Assembly: GCA_017937925.1 (NCBI GenBank)
Contig: JAGBCQ010000012.1
Location: 248,001-312,000, forward strand
Direction: 5' to 3'
Origin: Paraprevotella sp.
GTDB taxonomy: Bacteria > Bacteroidota > Bacteroidia > Bacteroidales > Bacteroidaceae
Length of the DNA stretch: 64,000 nt
The position numbers were made by a program, and so were the translations under genes. The notes beneath the pieces were generated by a model. The model did not search any database, had not been told where the DNA came from, and worked only from the letters and a program-made list of their open reading frames with translations. This document shows positions 1-10,100 of the stretch, in pieces (position 1 is the stretch's first letter; every line of letters starts with the position of its first letter).

Positions 1-283
1 CCTCTATAGGAGTTTCATCTAAAATTAGTTCCGCAATAGGCACTTTAATGGGATTTTCTGTGGACAAAAGTACAAAAGTCGGGAGTTCTACCGAGCCCGT
101 CATTACCGCCTTTCCGTTCTCACACACAGCGCTATCCAACACATCACCCGTACCGGTAGCACATAAATAAACTTTCTCTACATTCTCGTCGTCGGTGGTA
201 TATGTCACCTTGTAACCGTTCTGCGTACATGATACTGCCAAAACTGCTCCCAACGAAATTCCTAACCATGTTTTCATTTTCAT
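1..283 (-). CDS. Partial lipoprotein, DUF4369-like N-terminus
   Basis: The reverse strand is open from an ATG at 283 to the window edge (94 codons visible), so the C-terminus is missing. The first residues are basic and hydrophobic and end in a lipobox, LAVSC, so the product is probably an outer- or inner-membrane lipoprotein. The visible part after the lipobox (a 'VYLCATGTGDVLDSA' type strand pattern followed by 'PTFVLLSTENPIKVPIAELILDE') resembles the DUF4369 domain that sits before a thioredoxin/AhpC-TSA domain in many Bacteroidales lipoproteins. The thioredoxin part, if present, lies outside the window. There is a second in-frame ATG at 277; I chose 283 because it gives the longer basic n-region, and no Shine-Dalgarno decides between them. 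Function is inferred only from the N-terminal look. Confidence 0.6.
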   Translation of the reverse strand, partial: MKMKTWLGISLGAVLAVSCTQNGYKVTYTTDDENVEKVYLCATGTGDVLDSAVCENGKAVMTGSVELPTFVLLSTENPIKVPIAELILDETPIE

Positions 284-312
284 AATCTTATTTGTTAAAA
301 TAATAGTTGAGG

Positions 313-342
313 TAAAGGTACAAATTCTTTTCTGTTACCCAA
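313..342 (-). promoter_or_regulatory. Bacteroidetes-type promoter for the partial lipoprotein
   Basis: On the reverse strand a -33 TTGG (339-342) is followed after about 18-19 bases by TACCTTTA (313-320), close to the TAnnTTTG -7 consensus of Bacteroidetes. The lipoprotein ATG lies about 30 bases downstream. Confidence 0.45.
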
Positions 343-468
343 CCGAGAGCTATCTTTTTTATGATTTTTTTGCTGATAAAGTAGCAATAGCAAAACTATG
401 CAACCTGATTTTTGTTGTAAGAAAACACCACGAAGAGGTAAAAAAGGGACACCGCTGTTTCAGCGTAA

Positions 469-702
469 GACCGTTACCCAAAGGGGTACTATGGCTTCTC
501 AACACGTATCCGTGCGAATCTGTCACTTGGTCAGCGCATCATGTACGACCTTCCCGACGTGTCCAATTGGTGGTTTCAGGATGTTTCACTCTATTATGAA
601 TTAGGAGCATGCGATACGGACTTCTGTACATTCTTCGGCGACCGCAGTATCAAATTTAAAGACATATTAAGTCTATCTGCCGGAATCAAGTTACATTTTT
701 AA
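469..702 (+). pseudogene. Remnant of an outer-membrane protein gene (C-terminal end)
   Basis: The frame is open from just after a TAA at 466-468 to a TAA at 700-702, with no good start codon. It encodes a protein-like stretch ending in 'DILSLSAGIKLHF', which has the alternating aromatic/hydrophobic pattern and terminal Phe of an outer-membrane beta-barrel C-terminus. Upstream of 469 the frame is closed by stops, so the N-terminal part is gone. The adjacent lipoprotein promoter at 313-342 faces away from it. I read it as the tail of a deleted porin or OmpA/DUF-type barrel gene. It could instead be a short active gene using another start, but none is visible. The family is not identified. Confidence 0.45.
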
Positions 703-770
703 CTTTCATTGTTTGTCCTCATACTCAAAAACAAGTATCTTTCGGCACGCAAAATCCTTTAATTGAGGTA

Positions 771-801
771 TTGTGGGAAAGTCCGTAAAATCGGATATTT
801 G
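771..801 (+). promoter_or_regulatory. Likely promoter of eno
   Basis: A -33 TTG at 771-773 is followed 20 bases later by GATATTTG (794-801), a 7-of-8 match to TAnnTTTG. The eno ATG lies 38 bases after the box. Confidence 0.4.
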
Positions 802-820
802 TATCATCAAAGTTATGTAG

Positions 821-2104
<1,284 letters not shown>

Positions 2105-2113
2105 TATAAAAAC

Positions 2114-2147
2114 AGACAAAGGAGAAGTTTAATCTTCCCCTTTGTCT
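2114..2147. terminator. Hairpin between eno and pflA
   Basis: AGACAAAGGAGAAG (2114-2127) pairs with CTTCCCCTTTGTCT (2134-2147) with one mismatch and a six-base loop. It sits 10 bases after the eno stop and overlaps the last pflA codons. It may terminate eno; the downstream T-tract is poor. Confidence 0.55.
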
Positions 2148-2851
2148 ATTTGCCTTTTCCGAATCTCCTTAATACGCTCGGACGAGAGCGGTTCAACGCC
2201 CTCCAAGGGATAGTTCAGTCCCAAATCTTTGTATTTGAACACTCCCATAGTGTGATATGGCAACCATTCAATCTTACTTACCACTTTGTAACGACTCACG
2301 TATTCAAAAAGTTCGTCCAACAAGCGGTCGTCATCCGTCAGTCCCGGCACCACGACATGACGTATCCACGTCTCAATGCCCCGTTGTTCCAATTCATCCA
2401 GAAAGCGCAAGGTATTACGCCCTTCGCTACCGCACACCTTCTTACACAACTCCGGTTGCAAAGCCTTGATATCCAATAAAACCAAATCCGTAAAGTCAAG
2501 GACTGACAACGTCTTTTCATTCAGTACCGAGCCGGCAGTGTCTATAGCTGTATGTACTCCTGCCTCACGACATAGACGGAAAAACTCACGACAAAAATCG
2601 GGTTGCATCAATGGCTCACCACCCGTCAATGTCACACCACCACTCTTGATAAAGCTTTTGTAACGCATCACCTCGTCGAACAGTTGCCGTGGCGTCCACT
2701 GATACTTCACATCGGCATCAACGCACCACGTGTCCGGGTTGTGACAATACGCACACCGTAATGGGCAACCTTGCAGGAAGGTCACAAAACGAATTCCGGG
2801 ACCGTCAACGGTCCCGAAACTCTCTAAAGAATGTATTTTGCCTATAATCAT
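2129..2851 (-). CDS. pflA: Pyruvate formate-lyase activating enzyme (radical SAM)
   Basis: This 240-residue radical SAM enzyme installs the glycyl radical on pyruvate formate-lyase under anaerobic conditions. The cluster motif CPLRCAYC (CX3CX2C) is near residues 30-37 and follows the typical 'SLESFGTVDGPGIRFVTFLQGC' opening. 'TLTGGEPLMQ' (SAM-binding GGE) comes next. Length matches PflA (about 245). I set the start at 2851, giving 'MIIGKIHSLES'. The frame stays open to an ATG at 2920, but the extra residues would be a meaningless 'VTVTVNVTVIVIV' string encoded by the hexamer array upstream. pflA lies 132 bases downstream of pflB on the same strand, so the enzyme and its activator are probably co-expressed. 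Confidence 0.95.
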   Translation of the reverse strand: MIIGKIHSLESFGTVDGPGIRFVTFLQGCPLRCAYCHNPDTWCVDADVKYQWTPRQLFDEVMRYKSFIKSGGVTLTGGEPLMQPDFCREFFRLCREAGVHTAIDTAGSVLNEKTLSVLDFTDLVLLDIKALQPELCKKVCGSEGRNTLRFLDELEQRGIETWIRHVVVPGLTDDDRLLDELFEYVSRYKVVSKIEWLPYHTMGVFKYKDLGLNYPLEGVEPLSSERIKEIRKRQIDKGED

Positions 2852-2972
2852 AGTAACTTTAACATTAACGATAACGATAACGATAACGGTAACATTAACG
2901 GTAACGGTAACGGTAACCAAACACTAACTGTTAAAGTCAACCTTAAAGTTAACGTTAAAGTTATCGTTAAGT
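2852..2972 (-). repeat. Degenerate GTTAnn hexamer array before pflA
   Basis: Read on the reverse strand toward pflA, this gap is made almost entirely of six-base units GTTACC, GTTATC, GTTAAT and GTTAAA, ending directly at the pflA ATG. The period is clean for about 70 bases nearest pflA and more degraded toward pflB. Since the unit is six bases and contains no stop in one frame, it creates an artificial N-terminal extension of pflA. Related arrays lie before gpsA and pgi. Confidence 0.85.
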
Positions 2973-2983
2973 TGCGTTATTTC

Positions 2984-5224
2984 TTACAACGAATGGTTGA
3001 TTGTACGTGAAATCACATCAAGTTGCTGTTCACGAGTCAACTTCACGAAGTTCACGGCATAGCCGGACACACGGATAGTCAACTGCGGATACTTCTCAGG
3101 ATGTTCCATTGCGTCAACAAGCAACTCTTTGTCAAATACGTTCACGTTCAAGTGTTGACCACCGTCCGGAGTAAAGTAACCATCCAACAAGTTCACCAAG
3201 TTATTCACTTGAATCTCTCTCTCCTTACCCAAAGTTGCAGGTGAGATTGCAAATGTATAAGAAATACCATCGTGTGCATGGTGGAACGGCAACTTAGCCA
3301 CTGAAGCCAAAGCAGCTACAGCACCCTTCACGTCGCGTCCGTTCATTGGGTTAGCACCCGGTGCGAACGGTGTTCCGCCCTGACGACCATCAGGCGTAGA
3401 ACCGGTTTTCTTTCCATACACCACGTTGCTGGTAATTGTAAGGATTGACTGTGTCGGGATAGCGTTACGATAGGTTTCATGCTGGCGCAAGAAGTTCATG
3501 AATTTCTCTGTAATCTCCACTGCGATAGCGTCAGTACGATCGTCATTGTTACCGAATGGCACATAGTCACCTTCACGCTCAAAGCCTACTGCCAAGCCAC
3601 GCTCATCACGGATAACGCGCACCTTACAGTCGCGAATAGCAGCCAAAGAGTCTGCCACGATAGACAAACCGGCGATACCTGTAGCACGGATGCGCTGAAC
3701 ATCACCGTCATGCAATGCCATTTCGTATGCCTCATAGTCATACTTATCGTGCATATAGTGGATAATCTTCAAGGCATTGATATAAACTTTAGCCAACCAA
3801 CGCATCATCTGTTCGTACTTCTCCATCACCTCATTATAGTCGAGATACTCGCTTGTGATAGGTTCGAACTTAGGAGTTACCTGAACGCCACTCATCTCGT
3901 CGCGACCACCATTGATAGCATACAACAAGCACTTAGCCAAGTTGGCACGCGCACCGAAGAACTGCATTTGCTTACCAATCTTCATCGGAGAAACGCAACA
4001 AGCGATGCCATAATCATCACCGTAATCAACACGCATCAAGTCATCGTTCTCATATTGGATAGCGGAAGTATCGATAGACACCTTAGCACAGAACTTCTTC
4101 CAGTTCTCAGGCAATTGTTCAGCCCAAAGCACTGTCAAGTTCGGTTCCGGTGCAGGACCAAGGTTGTACAATGTATGCAAGTAACGGAAACAAGTCTTCG
4201 TAACGAGTGTACGACCGTCCAAGCCCATACCACCCAATGACTCAGTTACCCAAACAGGGTCGCCGGAGAATAAATCATTATACTCAGGAGTACGCAAGAA
4301 ACGCACGATGCGCAACTTGATAATCATTTGGTCCACCAACTCTTGAGCCTCCTCTTCGGTTAACTTGCCCTCTTTAATATCCTTTTCAATATAGATATCA
4401 AGGAACGTAGCGGTACGACCTATTGACATGGCAGCACCGTCCTGGTCTTTTACAGCTGCCAAATAAGCCAAATATACGAACTGAACAGCCTCACGAGCAT
4501 CCTTAGCCGGACGTGACACATCGAAACCATAGCTCGCACACATTTTCTCGAAGTCTTTCAAAGCACGGATTTGCTCAGTCACCTCCTCACGGTTACGGAT
4601 AATCTCGTCGTTCAACTCTTGAATATCCAAACGTTGTTGATAAACTTTCTTGTCCTCAATCAAACGTGCTGTACCATAAAGTGCCACACGACGGTAGTCA
4701 CCGATGATACGACCACGACCGTAAGCGTCAGGCAGACCGGTAATGATAGCCGAACGACGTGCAGCCACCATTTCGTCGGTATAAGCCGAGAACACACCTT
4801 CGTTATGAGTCTTGCGATATTTGGTAAAGATTTCCTTTGTCATGGGGTCAAGGTGATAACCGTAAGCCTCCAAGCTGTTCTCTACCATACGGATACCACC
4901 CTTCGGGAAGATACCACGCTTCAGCGGAGCGTCGGTTTGCAGACCAACCACTACTTCATTATCCTTGTCAATATATCCGGGTCCGTAAGTCGTGATGCTC
5001 TGCGGCAACTTTGTTTCAGTGTCGTAAACGCCCTTCTCACGTTCCACTTTAAACATCTCGGTCAGTTTATTCCACACCTTACGTGTTTTCTCAGACGACG
5101 GTTTCAAGAAAGAGTCGTCGCCAGTGTACGGAGTGTAGTTGTGTTGAATGAAATTACGCACGTTAATTTCCTTTCTCCACTGTTCGCCCTTAAAGCCGGC
5201 CCAGCTGTCATAATTCATTTCCAT
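2984..5224 (-). CDS. pflB: Formate C-acetyltransferase (pyruvate formate-lyase)
   Basis: This 746-residue glycyl radical enzyme cleaves pyruvate with CoA to acetyl-CoA and formate, a main energy step in fermenting anaerobes. The catalytic Cys-Cys pair is visible in '[14 protein letters not shown]' and the glycyl radical loop near the C-terminus is 'RVSGYAVNF' (Gly within the last 25 residues). Length is typical (about 740-760). The ATG at 5224 is preceded by AAGGTG six bases upstream, an unusually good Shine-Dalgarno for this genome, so I prefer it over the ATG at 5218. pflA follows downstream. A -7 box and an 18-base inverted repeat upstream suggest regulated expression. Confidence 0.97.
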   Translation of the reverse strand: MEMNYDSWAGFKGEQWRKEINVRNFIQHNYTPYTGDDSFLKPSSEKTRKVWNKLTEMFKVEREKGVYDTETKLPQSITTYGPGYIDKDNEVVVGLQTDAPLKRGIFPKGGIRMVENSLEAYGYHLDPMTKEIFTKYRKTHNEGVFSAYTDEMVAARRSAIITGLPDAYGRGRIIGDYRRVALYGTARLIEDKKVYQQRLDIQELNDEIIRNREEVTEQIRALKDFEKMCASYGFDVSRPAKDAREAVQFVYLAYLAAVKDQDGAAMSIGRTATFLDIYIEKDIKEGKLTEEEAQELVDQMIIKLRIVRFLRTPEYNDLFSGDPVWVTESLGGMGLDGRTLVTKTCFRYLHTLYNLGPAPEPNLTVLWAEQLPENWKKFCAKVSIDTSAIQYENDDLMRVDYGDDYGIACCVSPMKIGKQMQFFGARANLAKCLLYAINGGRDEMSGVQVTPKFEPITSEYLDYNEVMEKYEQMMRWLAKVYINALKIIHYMHDKYDYEAYEMALHDGDVQRIRATGIAGLSIVADSLAAIRDCKVRVIRDERGLAVGFEREGDYVPFGNNDDRTDAIAVEITEKFMNFLRQHETYRNAIPTQSILTITSNVVYGKKTGSTPDGRQGGTPFAPGANPMNGRDVKGAVAALASVAKLPFHHAHDGISYTFAISPATLGKEREIQVNNLVNLLDGYFTPDGGQHLNVNVFDKELLVDAMEHPEKYPQLTIRVSGYAVNFVKLTREQQLDVISRTINHSL

Positions 5225-5284
5225 ATTACACCTTATTATATATAGTACTACATTCTTATTTTATAAAACTCGCATAATCTTGCA

Positions 5285-5292
5285 CAAAGATA
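5285..5292 (-). promoter_or_regulatory. -7 box of the pflB promoter
   Basis: The reverse strand reads TATCTTTG, an exact TAnnTTTG match, about 60 bases before the pflB start. The -33 region is weak, which fits a promoter needing an activator. Confidence 0.5.
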
Positions 5293-5314
5293 CGAAGAAT
5301 ATACGATACGCCCC

Positions 5315-5332
5315 ATACTTATTTCTAAGTAT
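5315..5332. promoter_or_regulatory. Inverted repeat upstream of pflB promoter (possible operator)
   Basis: ATACTTA-tttc-TAAGTAT is a perfect 7-4-7 inverted repeat located just upstream of the pflB -7/-33 region. Position and symmetry suit a dimeric regulator, for example a CRP/FNR-family protein. The half-site does not match the E. coli FNR consensus, so the regulator is unknown. Confidence 0.35.
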
Positions 5333-5489
5333 TTTTATGGTTTAACAAAAATCCTGCTCCGCCAAGATGAATAAGAATTATTTGTACACAGTTTATGTGA
5401 ACAACACCCCACTAAAGAGCCCCCTCGTTGCGATGTGTTGTCGGGGTAACAAATGTATCTTACACACAATTGCATCATTCCGCAATCCC

Positions 5490-5565
5490 GTCATCCAGAG
5501 CGAAGCGAAGAATCTACTACATAAGTGCAAAAGAGATAGTTCCTCCATACTGTCGTCAGAATGAC
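5490..5565. repeat. 76-bp intergenic repeat, copy 1
   Basis: The element begins GTCATCC and ends GAATGAC, near inverted ends, and carries internal 'GAGCGAAGCGAAG' and 'AATCT' blocks. A second element of the same length with the same ends lies at 12060-12135. It lies in the 470-base gap between pflB and the metallophosphatase gene, where I see no real gene; the short frame across it is a by-product. Similar 'GTCAT...GAAGAATCT...GAATGAC' elements are familiar in Bacteroidetes intergenic DNA. Confidence 0.6.
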
Positions 5566-5642
5566 GTCCCTTTACGGATGGCTTTAACGTTAATCTTTAT
5601 TAAATAATCCTTTACAGATTAACAAGTTTTATAGATTTTAGG

Positions 5643-5651
5643 TACATTTGC
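5643..5651 (+). promoter_or_regulatory. -7 box before the metallophosphatase operon
   Basis: TACATTTGC is an exact TAnnTTTG box followed by C, 45 bases before the ATG at 5696. It probably drives the 5696-12015 operon. No clear -33 element is seen. Confidence 0.5.
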
Positions 5652-5695
5652 CCGATTAACCTATTAAAATATTATTAACCAATCATTATAAGCTT

Positions 5696-7087
5696 ATGAA
5701 GAAGAAACTTCTCAACATGTGCTTAGGGCTGTTATTCTGCGGCTCTGCCATGGCTCAAATGGCGATTACCTTCGATGGTTTAGACGTTGAAACTCTAACC
5801 CAAGCAGACGGTAGTCAGTTGATTCAGTTACCAGATGGTACAGACTTAAACAATTTAGGTGACAAAATGACGATTAAAGTTGATGGTGTTGCAGTAGACC
5901 CTGCGAGCATTACTCCAAACCCAACAACTACCTTTATCACTGACAGCGAAATTGAAACATTCGTTTATGATGGCAAAGCCTACTCTTTCCGCTTTACAGC
6001 CGGTCAGTACTTCACAGTAGTAATGTTCTCTGACCCGCACGTGGCAGAAGGTACTGGTATAAGCGTTGCTGATATGCAAGATAAAGCTAATAATATGATT
6101 AACTATAAATACACATTTGATGAACTTCCGGGATATGAAGGGAGTGCAGACCTCGTGTTCTGTTTAGGTGATATGGATAAAGACAATGAAGAAAGCGGAA
6201 CTAATTTTAAAAATGCGATAGCTCCATTTAACAATAATAACATTCCATTCATCACTATTACAGGAAATCACGACTTGGTTCCAGACATCTATTGGGACGA
6301 CAATGAAGATTATGGATATACATATAGTGGCGGAGCGAACAATAATACGGCTTTATCACTTGTAAAAAGTCAATACGCAACTGCTGCAACAAATGGAGGT
6401 TTCACTGTAGATCGTATATATGACACCGAATGTGACGCAGATTTCGTAATTGAACATTTTGCTTTCAAATATAAAGGTGTTCGTTTCTATTGTGCTAACA
6501 ACTATTGGTTCCAAAAGTCTCATGATATAGGTTCAATTTTTAGCGCTAGCAAAACAACGTATGCTGCCGACGGAACCATCAATGCATTAAAGGCATACTT
6601 AAATAAACAAAACACAGACGGTACATTATACAAAGAAGATCCCGCTGTATGGGTTTCTCACTTCCCATTCTATTCTGAAGCTAATGATTACAACGACTCT
6701 AAAGATCGTTGGTGGTTGGACCAAAATAACGCGGCTGCAGACAGAGACCCTGTATGTTTATGGCCTACCGATGCTACATCTTCTGAATTCTACAATAATG
6801 GAGTAGCCGTTACTTATACATCATCAGAAGGTAAAGCACTTGCAGAGAAGAAAAGGAAAGCATTGGCAGACATTATTGTTCAAACCAAGAATCCACGCCA
6901 CTTCTCCGGACATTCACATAAAAATGACGGTCAAACAGTAACAGCGAACAACGGAAGCACATTCCGCGACCATACCATTCAGCCTATTACAAATACAGGC
7001 GTATCAAATAGCCTAGAGGGTAACACATTCGCTGTTCTTTGCAAATCAGGTGTCGGCATTATTGCTGTTAAACGTGTTACATTCTAA
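5696..7087 (+). CDS. Secreted calcineurin-like metallophosphatase
   Basis: This 463-residue protein has a signal peptide ending near residue 20 ('CGSAMAQ'). The metallophosphoesterase motifs appear in order: DPH (about residue 112), GDMD (157), GNHD (192), VSHFPF (about 320) and GHSH (405). These are the residues that bind the dinuclear metal centre, so the enzyme is probably an active phosphoesterase in the periplasm or at the surface. Residues 21-95 form a separate N-terminal domain of unknown type. The natural substrate (nucleotide, phosphorylated glycan or lipid) cannot be read from sequence. It is followed 19 bases later by the 1572-residue surface protein and appears to be the first gene of a three-gene operon. 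It lacks the C-terminal 'GIYIVNGKK' tail of its neighbour. Confidence 0.85.
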   Translation: MKKKLLNMCLGLLFCGSAMAQMAITFDGLDVETLTQADGSQLIQLPDGTDLNNLGDKMTIKVDGVAVDPASITPNPTTTFITDSEIETFVYDGKAYSFRFTAGQYFTVVMFSDPHVAEGTGISVADMQDKANNMINYKYTFDELPGYEGSADLVFCLGDMDKDNEESGTNFKNAIAPFNNNNIPFITITGNHDLVPDIYWDDNEDYGYTYSGGANNNTALSLVKSQYATAATNGGFTVDRIYDTECDADFVIEHFAFKYKGVRFYCANNYWFQKSHDIGSIFSASKTTYAADGTINALKAYLNKQNTDGTLYKEDPAVWVSHFPFYSEANDYNDSKDRWWLDQNNAAADRDPVCLWPTDATSSEFYNNGVAVTYTSSEGKALAEKKRKALADIIVQTKNPRHFSGHSHKNDGQTVTANNGSTFRDHTIQPITNTGVSNSLEGNTFAVLCKSGVGIIAVKRVTF

Positions 7088-7106
7088 ACCTTAAAACGAA
7101 AAGAAT

Positions 7107-10100
7107 ATGAAAAAGATATATAATAAACTTTGCGCAATAGCTTTTGCGCTGTTGGGAGCGACTTCGCTTTCAGCACAAACAGATGTGACAAGCACATATC
7201 TGACCAATGCGGACTTCTCCTCTACTGACGGATGGACTGCGGACATCTCTGACTCTTATAGAGAGATTGGTAATGGTCTGATTGGAACTTATTCCGTGTA
7301 TTCAAGTGCTGGTTCTGCGGCAACTGCAGATGGCACTCATTTAAGCAGCGAATATTGCTTTGGATTCGAAATGAGATGGGGTGGTCATGCTGCATACACG
7401 CAAGAAACTAAGACTGCACTTATTGCCGGTCTATACACTCTAACATATGATGTACAAAACACCAATAGCAATACAACTTTAGGTGGATACGGCAACTTAT
7501 TCTATGTAAAAGTCGGTGATGCGACCTACACAGACACAAAGTCTGAATGGAAAGCCGGTGCCACTTCATGGACTACTCACTCCATCACATTTGCAGTAAC
7601 CACAGAGGCGACAGCAACCATTTCCCTTGGATATGGATTTGGAGTAACAAACAACGGTGGCGGTAACACTCCAACACTTTATGTCAGTCATTTGAAATTG
7701 ACACATCAGTCTTTGGATGATGTGTCTGCAGAGAACCCTGCCGACATGTCTTCACTCATTGTCAACCCTTCATTCGAAACTAGCGACTTAACAGGTTGGA
7801 CATGCAACACATCTTCTGACACCGGTGTTAAACCAAATAGCAATGGAACTTACACAACTTCTGGTGTGGATGGTAGCTATTTATTCAATACATGGTGGAA
7901 AGGTGTGCCTTTAACACAAACTGTTGCAAACCTTCCTAATGGAAATTACACGCTTAATGTTTTAGTGGCATCAGGCGACGGTAGCGGTTCTACTCCTGAC
8001 ATATACCTGTTAGCTAATGGTGAACACAGTGATGTTTACACTATTTCTGATGGTGATAATAGCAAATTCCATGACATCTCATACGATTTTAAGGTAACTA
8101 ACGGACAAGCTACTATTGGTGTTGTCGGTGGTGATGACAACGGTGCATACAATGCTGAAGGTCACTGGTGGTACAAAGCGGATAACTTCCGTTTGACTTA
8201 CAAAGGTGCGGACGTTACCCTTTTGCAAGAGGCCTTTGCAGCAAACTATGCTAAATTAGAGGCATTGACTACAAATGACATTCCTACAGCATTTGCGACT
8301 CAAATAACGAACTTAAAAAGCACATATGCAACTACACCATCTTCAAAAGCTGATTTGAATACTGCTAACGCAGAGATTCAGGCTATCGTTGATTTGCATC
8401 CTTCAATGGTTGCTGCCTACACTGATCTGCAGAGTTTGATTACATTATGTACTAATTATGCTTCCGAAGATTATTCGAACGTAGAAAATGAAGCCCAACG
8501 CACAGCATTGACTACAGCCATCGCTACAGCTACAACTAATGGGAACAATGCAACTTCTGTTGCGGAACTGACAAGTGCATATAATACATTGGAGGCTGCG
8601 CGCCAAACATTCGTATTGGTTGCATATCCAACATCTGGCAACAGCTATGAAATGACATTCAAGATTGCTAACCCTTCATTCGAAACGGGTGATTTGACAG
8701 GGTGGACCATTGTACAATATTCATCAGATACCGGCGTAAAAGCGAATTCAAATGCGACATACGCCACTACAGGTACACATGGCAACTACTTGTTCAATAC
8801 CTATTGGCAAGGCGTGCCCATCAAGCAAACTTTGACAAACTTGCCAAGTGGTACATACACCATGACCGCTGCCGTAGCGTCAGATGGTTGTACTGTTTAT
8901 TTAACAGCAGATAGTGAGCATAGTGCGGGTATAACAACCAGCGACAAAACTGTTTTTCTTGATACTCAAATAGAATTTATTTGTACTGATGGCGAGGTAA
9001 CTATTGGCGCTGTTGGTGGTGCAGATGGTAACGCTGCTGATCATAAGGCATTTACAGAAGATGGATATTGGTGGTATAAAGCCGACAACTTCCGTTTAAC
9101 TCGTACGTTCGATGCTACGACTATGCAAACCTCCTTGACTGCTTTGAAAACTACAGCTGCTAGTCTTTTGGAACAAGCAATGGAGCCAAGCAAGAAAACT
9201 GCTCTGCAGTCTGCATACGACAAAGCCGACACATCATCAGAGAATCCTTTTGATTTAAGTGCTTGGGCTGCTGAATTGGAAACTACTATTGCTGCTGCAC
9301 AAAGTTCTGCTAACGATTACTCTAAGATTCAGGAATATATCAATAAGACAAAAGTATTCGTAGATGAGAGCGAAGTAGCAACATATCAGAACAAGTACAA
9401 TAACCGTGAATACACTAGCGAAGATGTTGAACCGGTACGTCGAGAATTGAATGTAATGCGTTTCAATGCGGCTTCTGAAGTATTTACTCAAAAAATTGAG
9501 GTTACAGGATGGACAGGTGATTTAGCAAATACATTAAGAAACGACCAACATTGGAGCGGTAATACGGTTTCATACTATGATGCAAACTCATGGGTAAATA
9601 ACTTCGTTGGATTAAAGCACACATTAACAACAACTATCACCCTGCCACAAGGTAGTTATGTATTAAAGGCTGCTGGCCGTAGCTCAAGCGACGCTACACT
9701 CCGTTTGAATATCAAAAACGGTGACACAACCATTGAGACTGTAGAATATACCGGTAAAGGCGACCAAGGTTACGGTATTGACACAAGCGGTGCGGCTAAC
9801 TTCTCTGCAGAAGGTATATATGCAAATCCGGAGAAAGATGGCAATGGAAACGTGCTTTCATACATAGGTCGTGGCTGGGAATGGGAGTTCGCTAAGTTCG
9901 AATTAAATGCAGAAACAACTGTTACATTGCTTGTAGAAGTTGACTACAACGACATCCAAAACCGTTTCGGTTCATTCTCAGACATCACTCTTTGGATGGA
10001 TGATGATACATACCTCTCAGTAAACGGTGGCGCGATTGATGCACCTTTAGCACAAGCTAAAGCACTTAACACATTACCAATGGGTAACTCCGAAATGTCA

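Noticed and set aside
2852-2920. N-terminal extension of pflA to 2920
   Set aside because: The added residues (VTVTVNVTVIVIV) come from the hexamer array; pflA homology starts at MIIGKIHS.
3479-4240. 253-codon forward frame opposite pflB
   Set aside because: Exact antisense of a well-supported pflB; residue composition (His/Thr/Val-rich) is that of a shadow frame.
4571-5245. 224-codon forward frame opposite the pflB 5' part
   Set aside because: Antisense shadow of pflB and its leader, with no motif of its own.
5367-5564. 65-codon frame in the pflB-metallophosphatase gap
   Set aside because: Its second half is a translation of the 76-bp intergenic repeat ('VIQSEAKNLL'), a common artefact of such elements.
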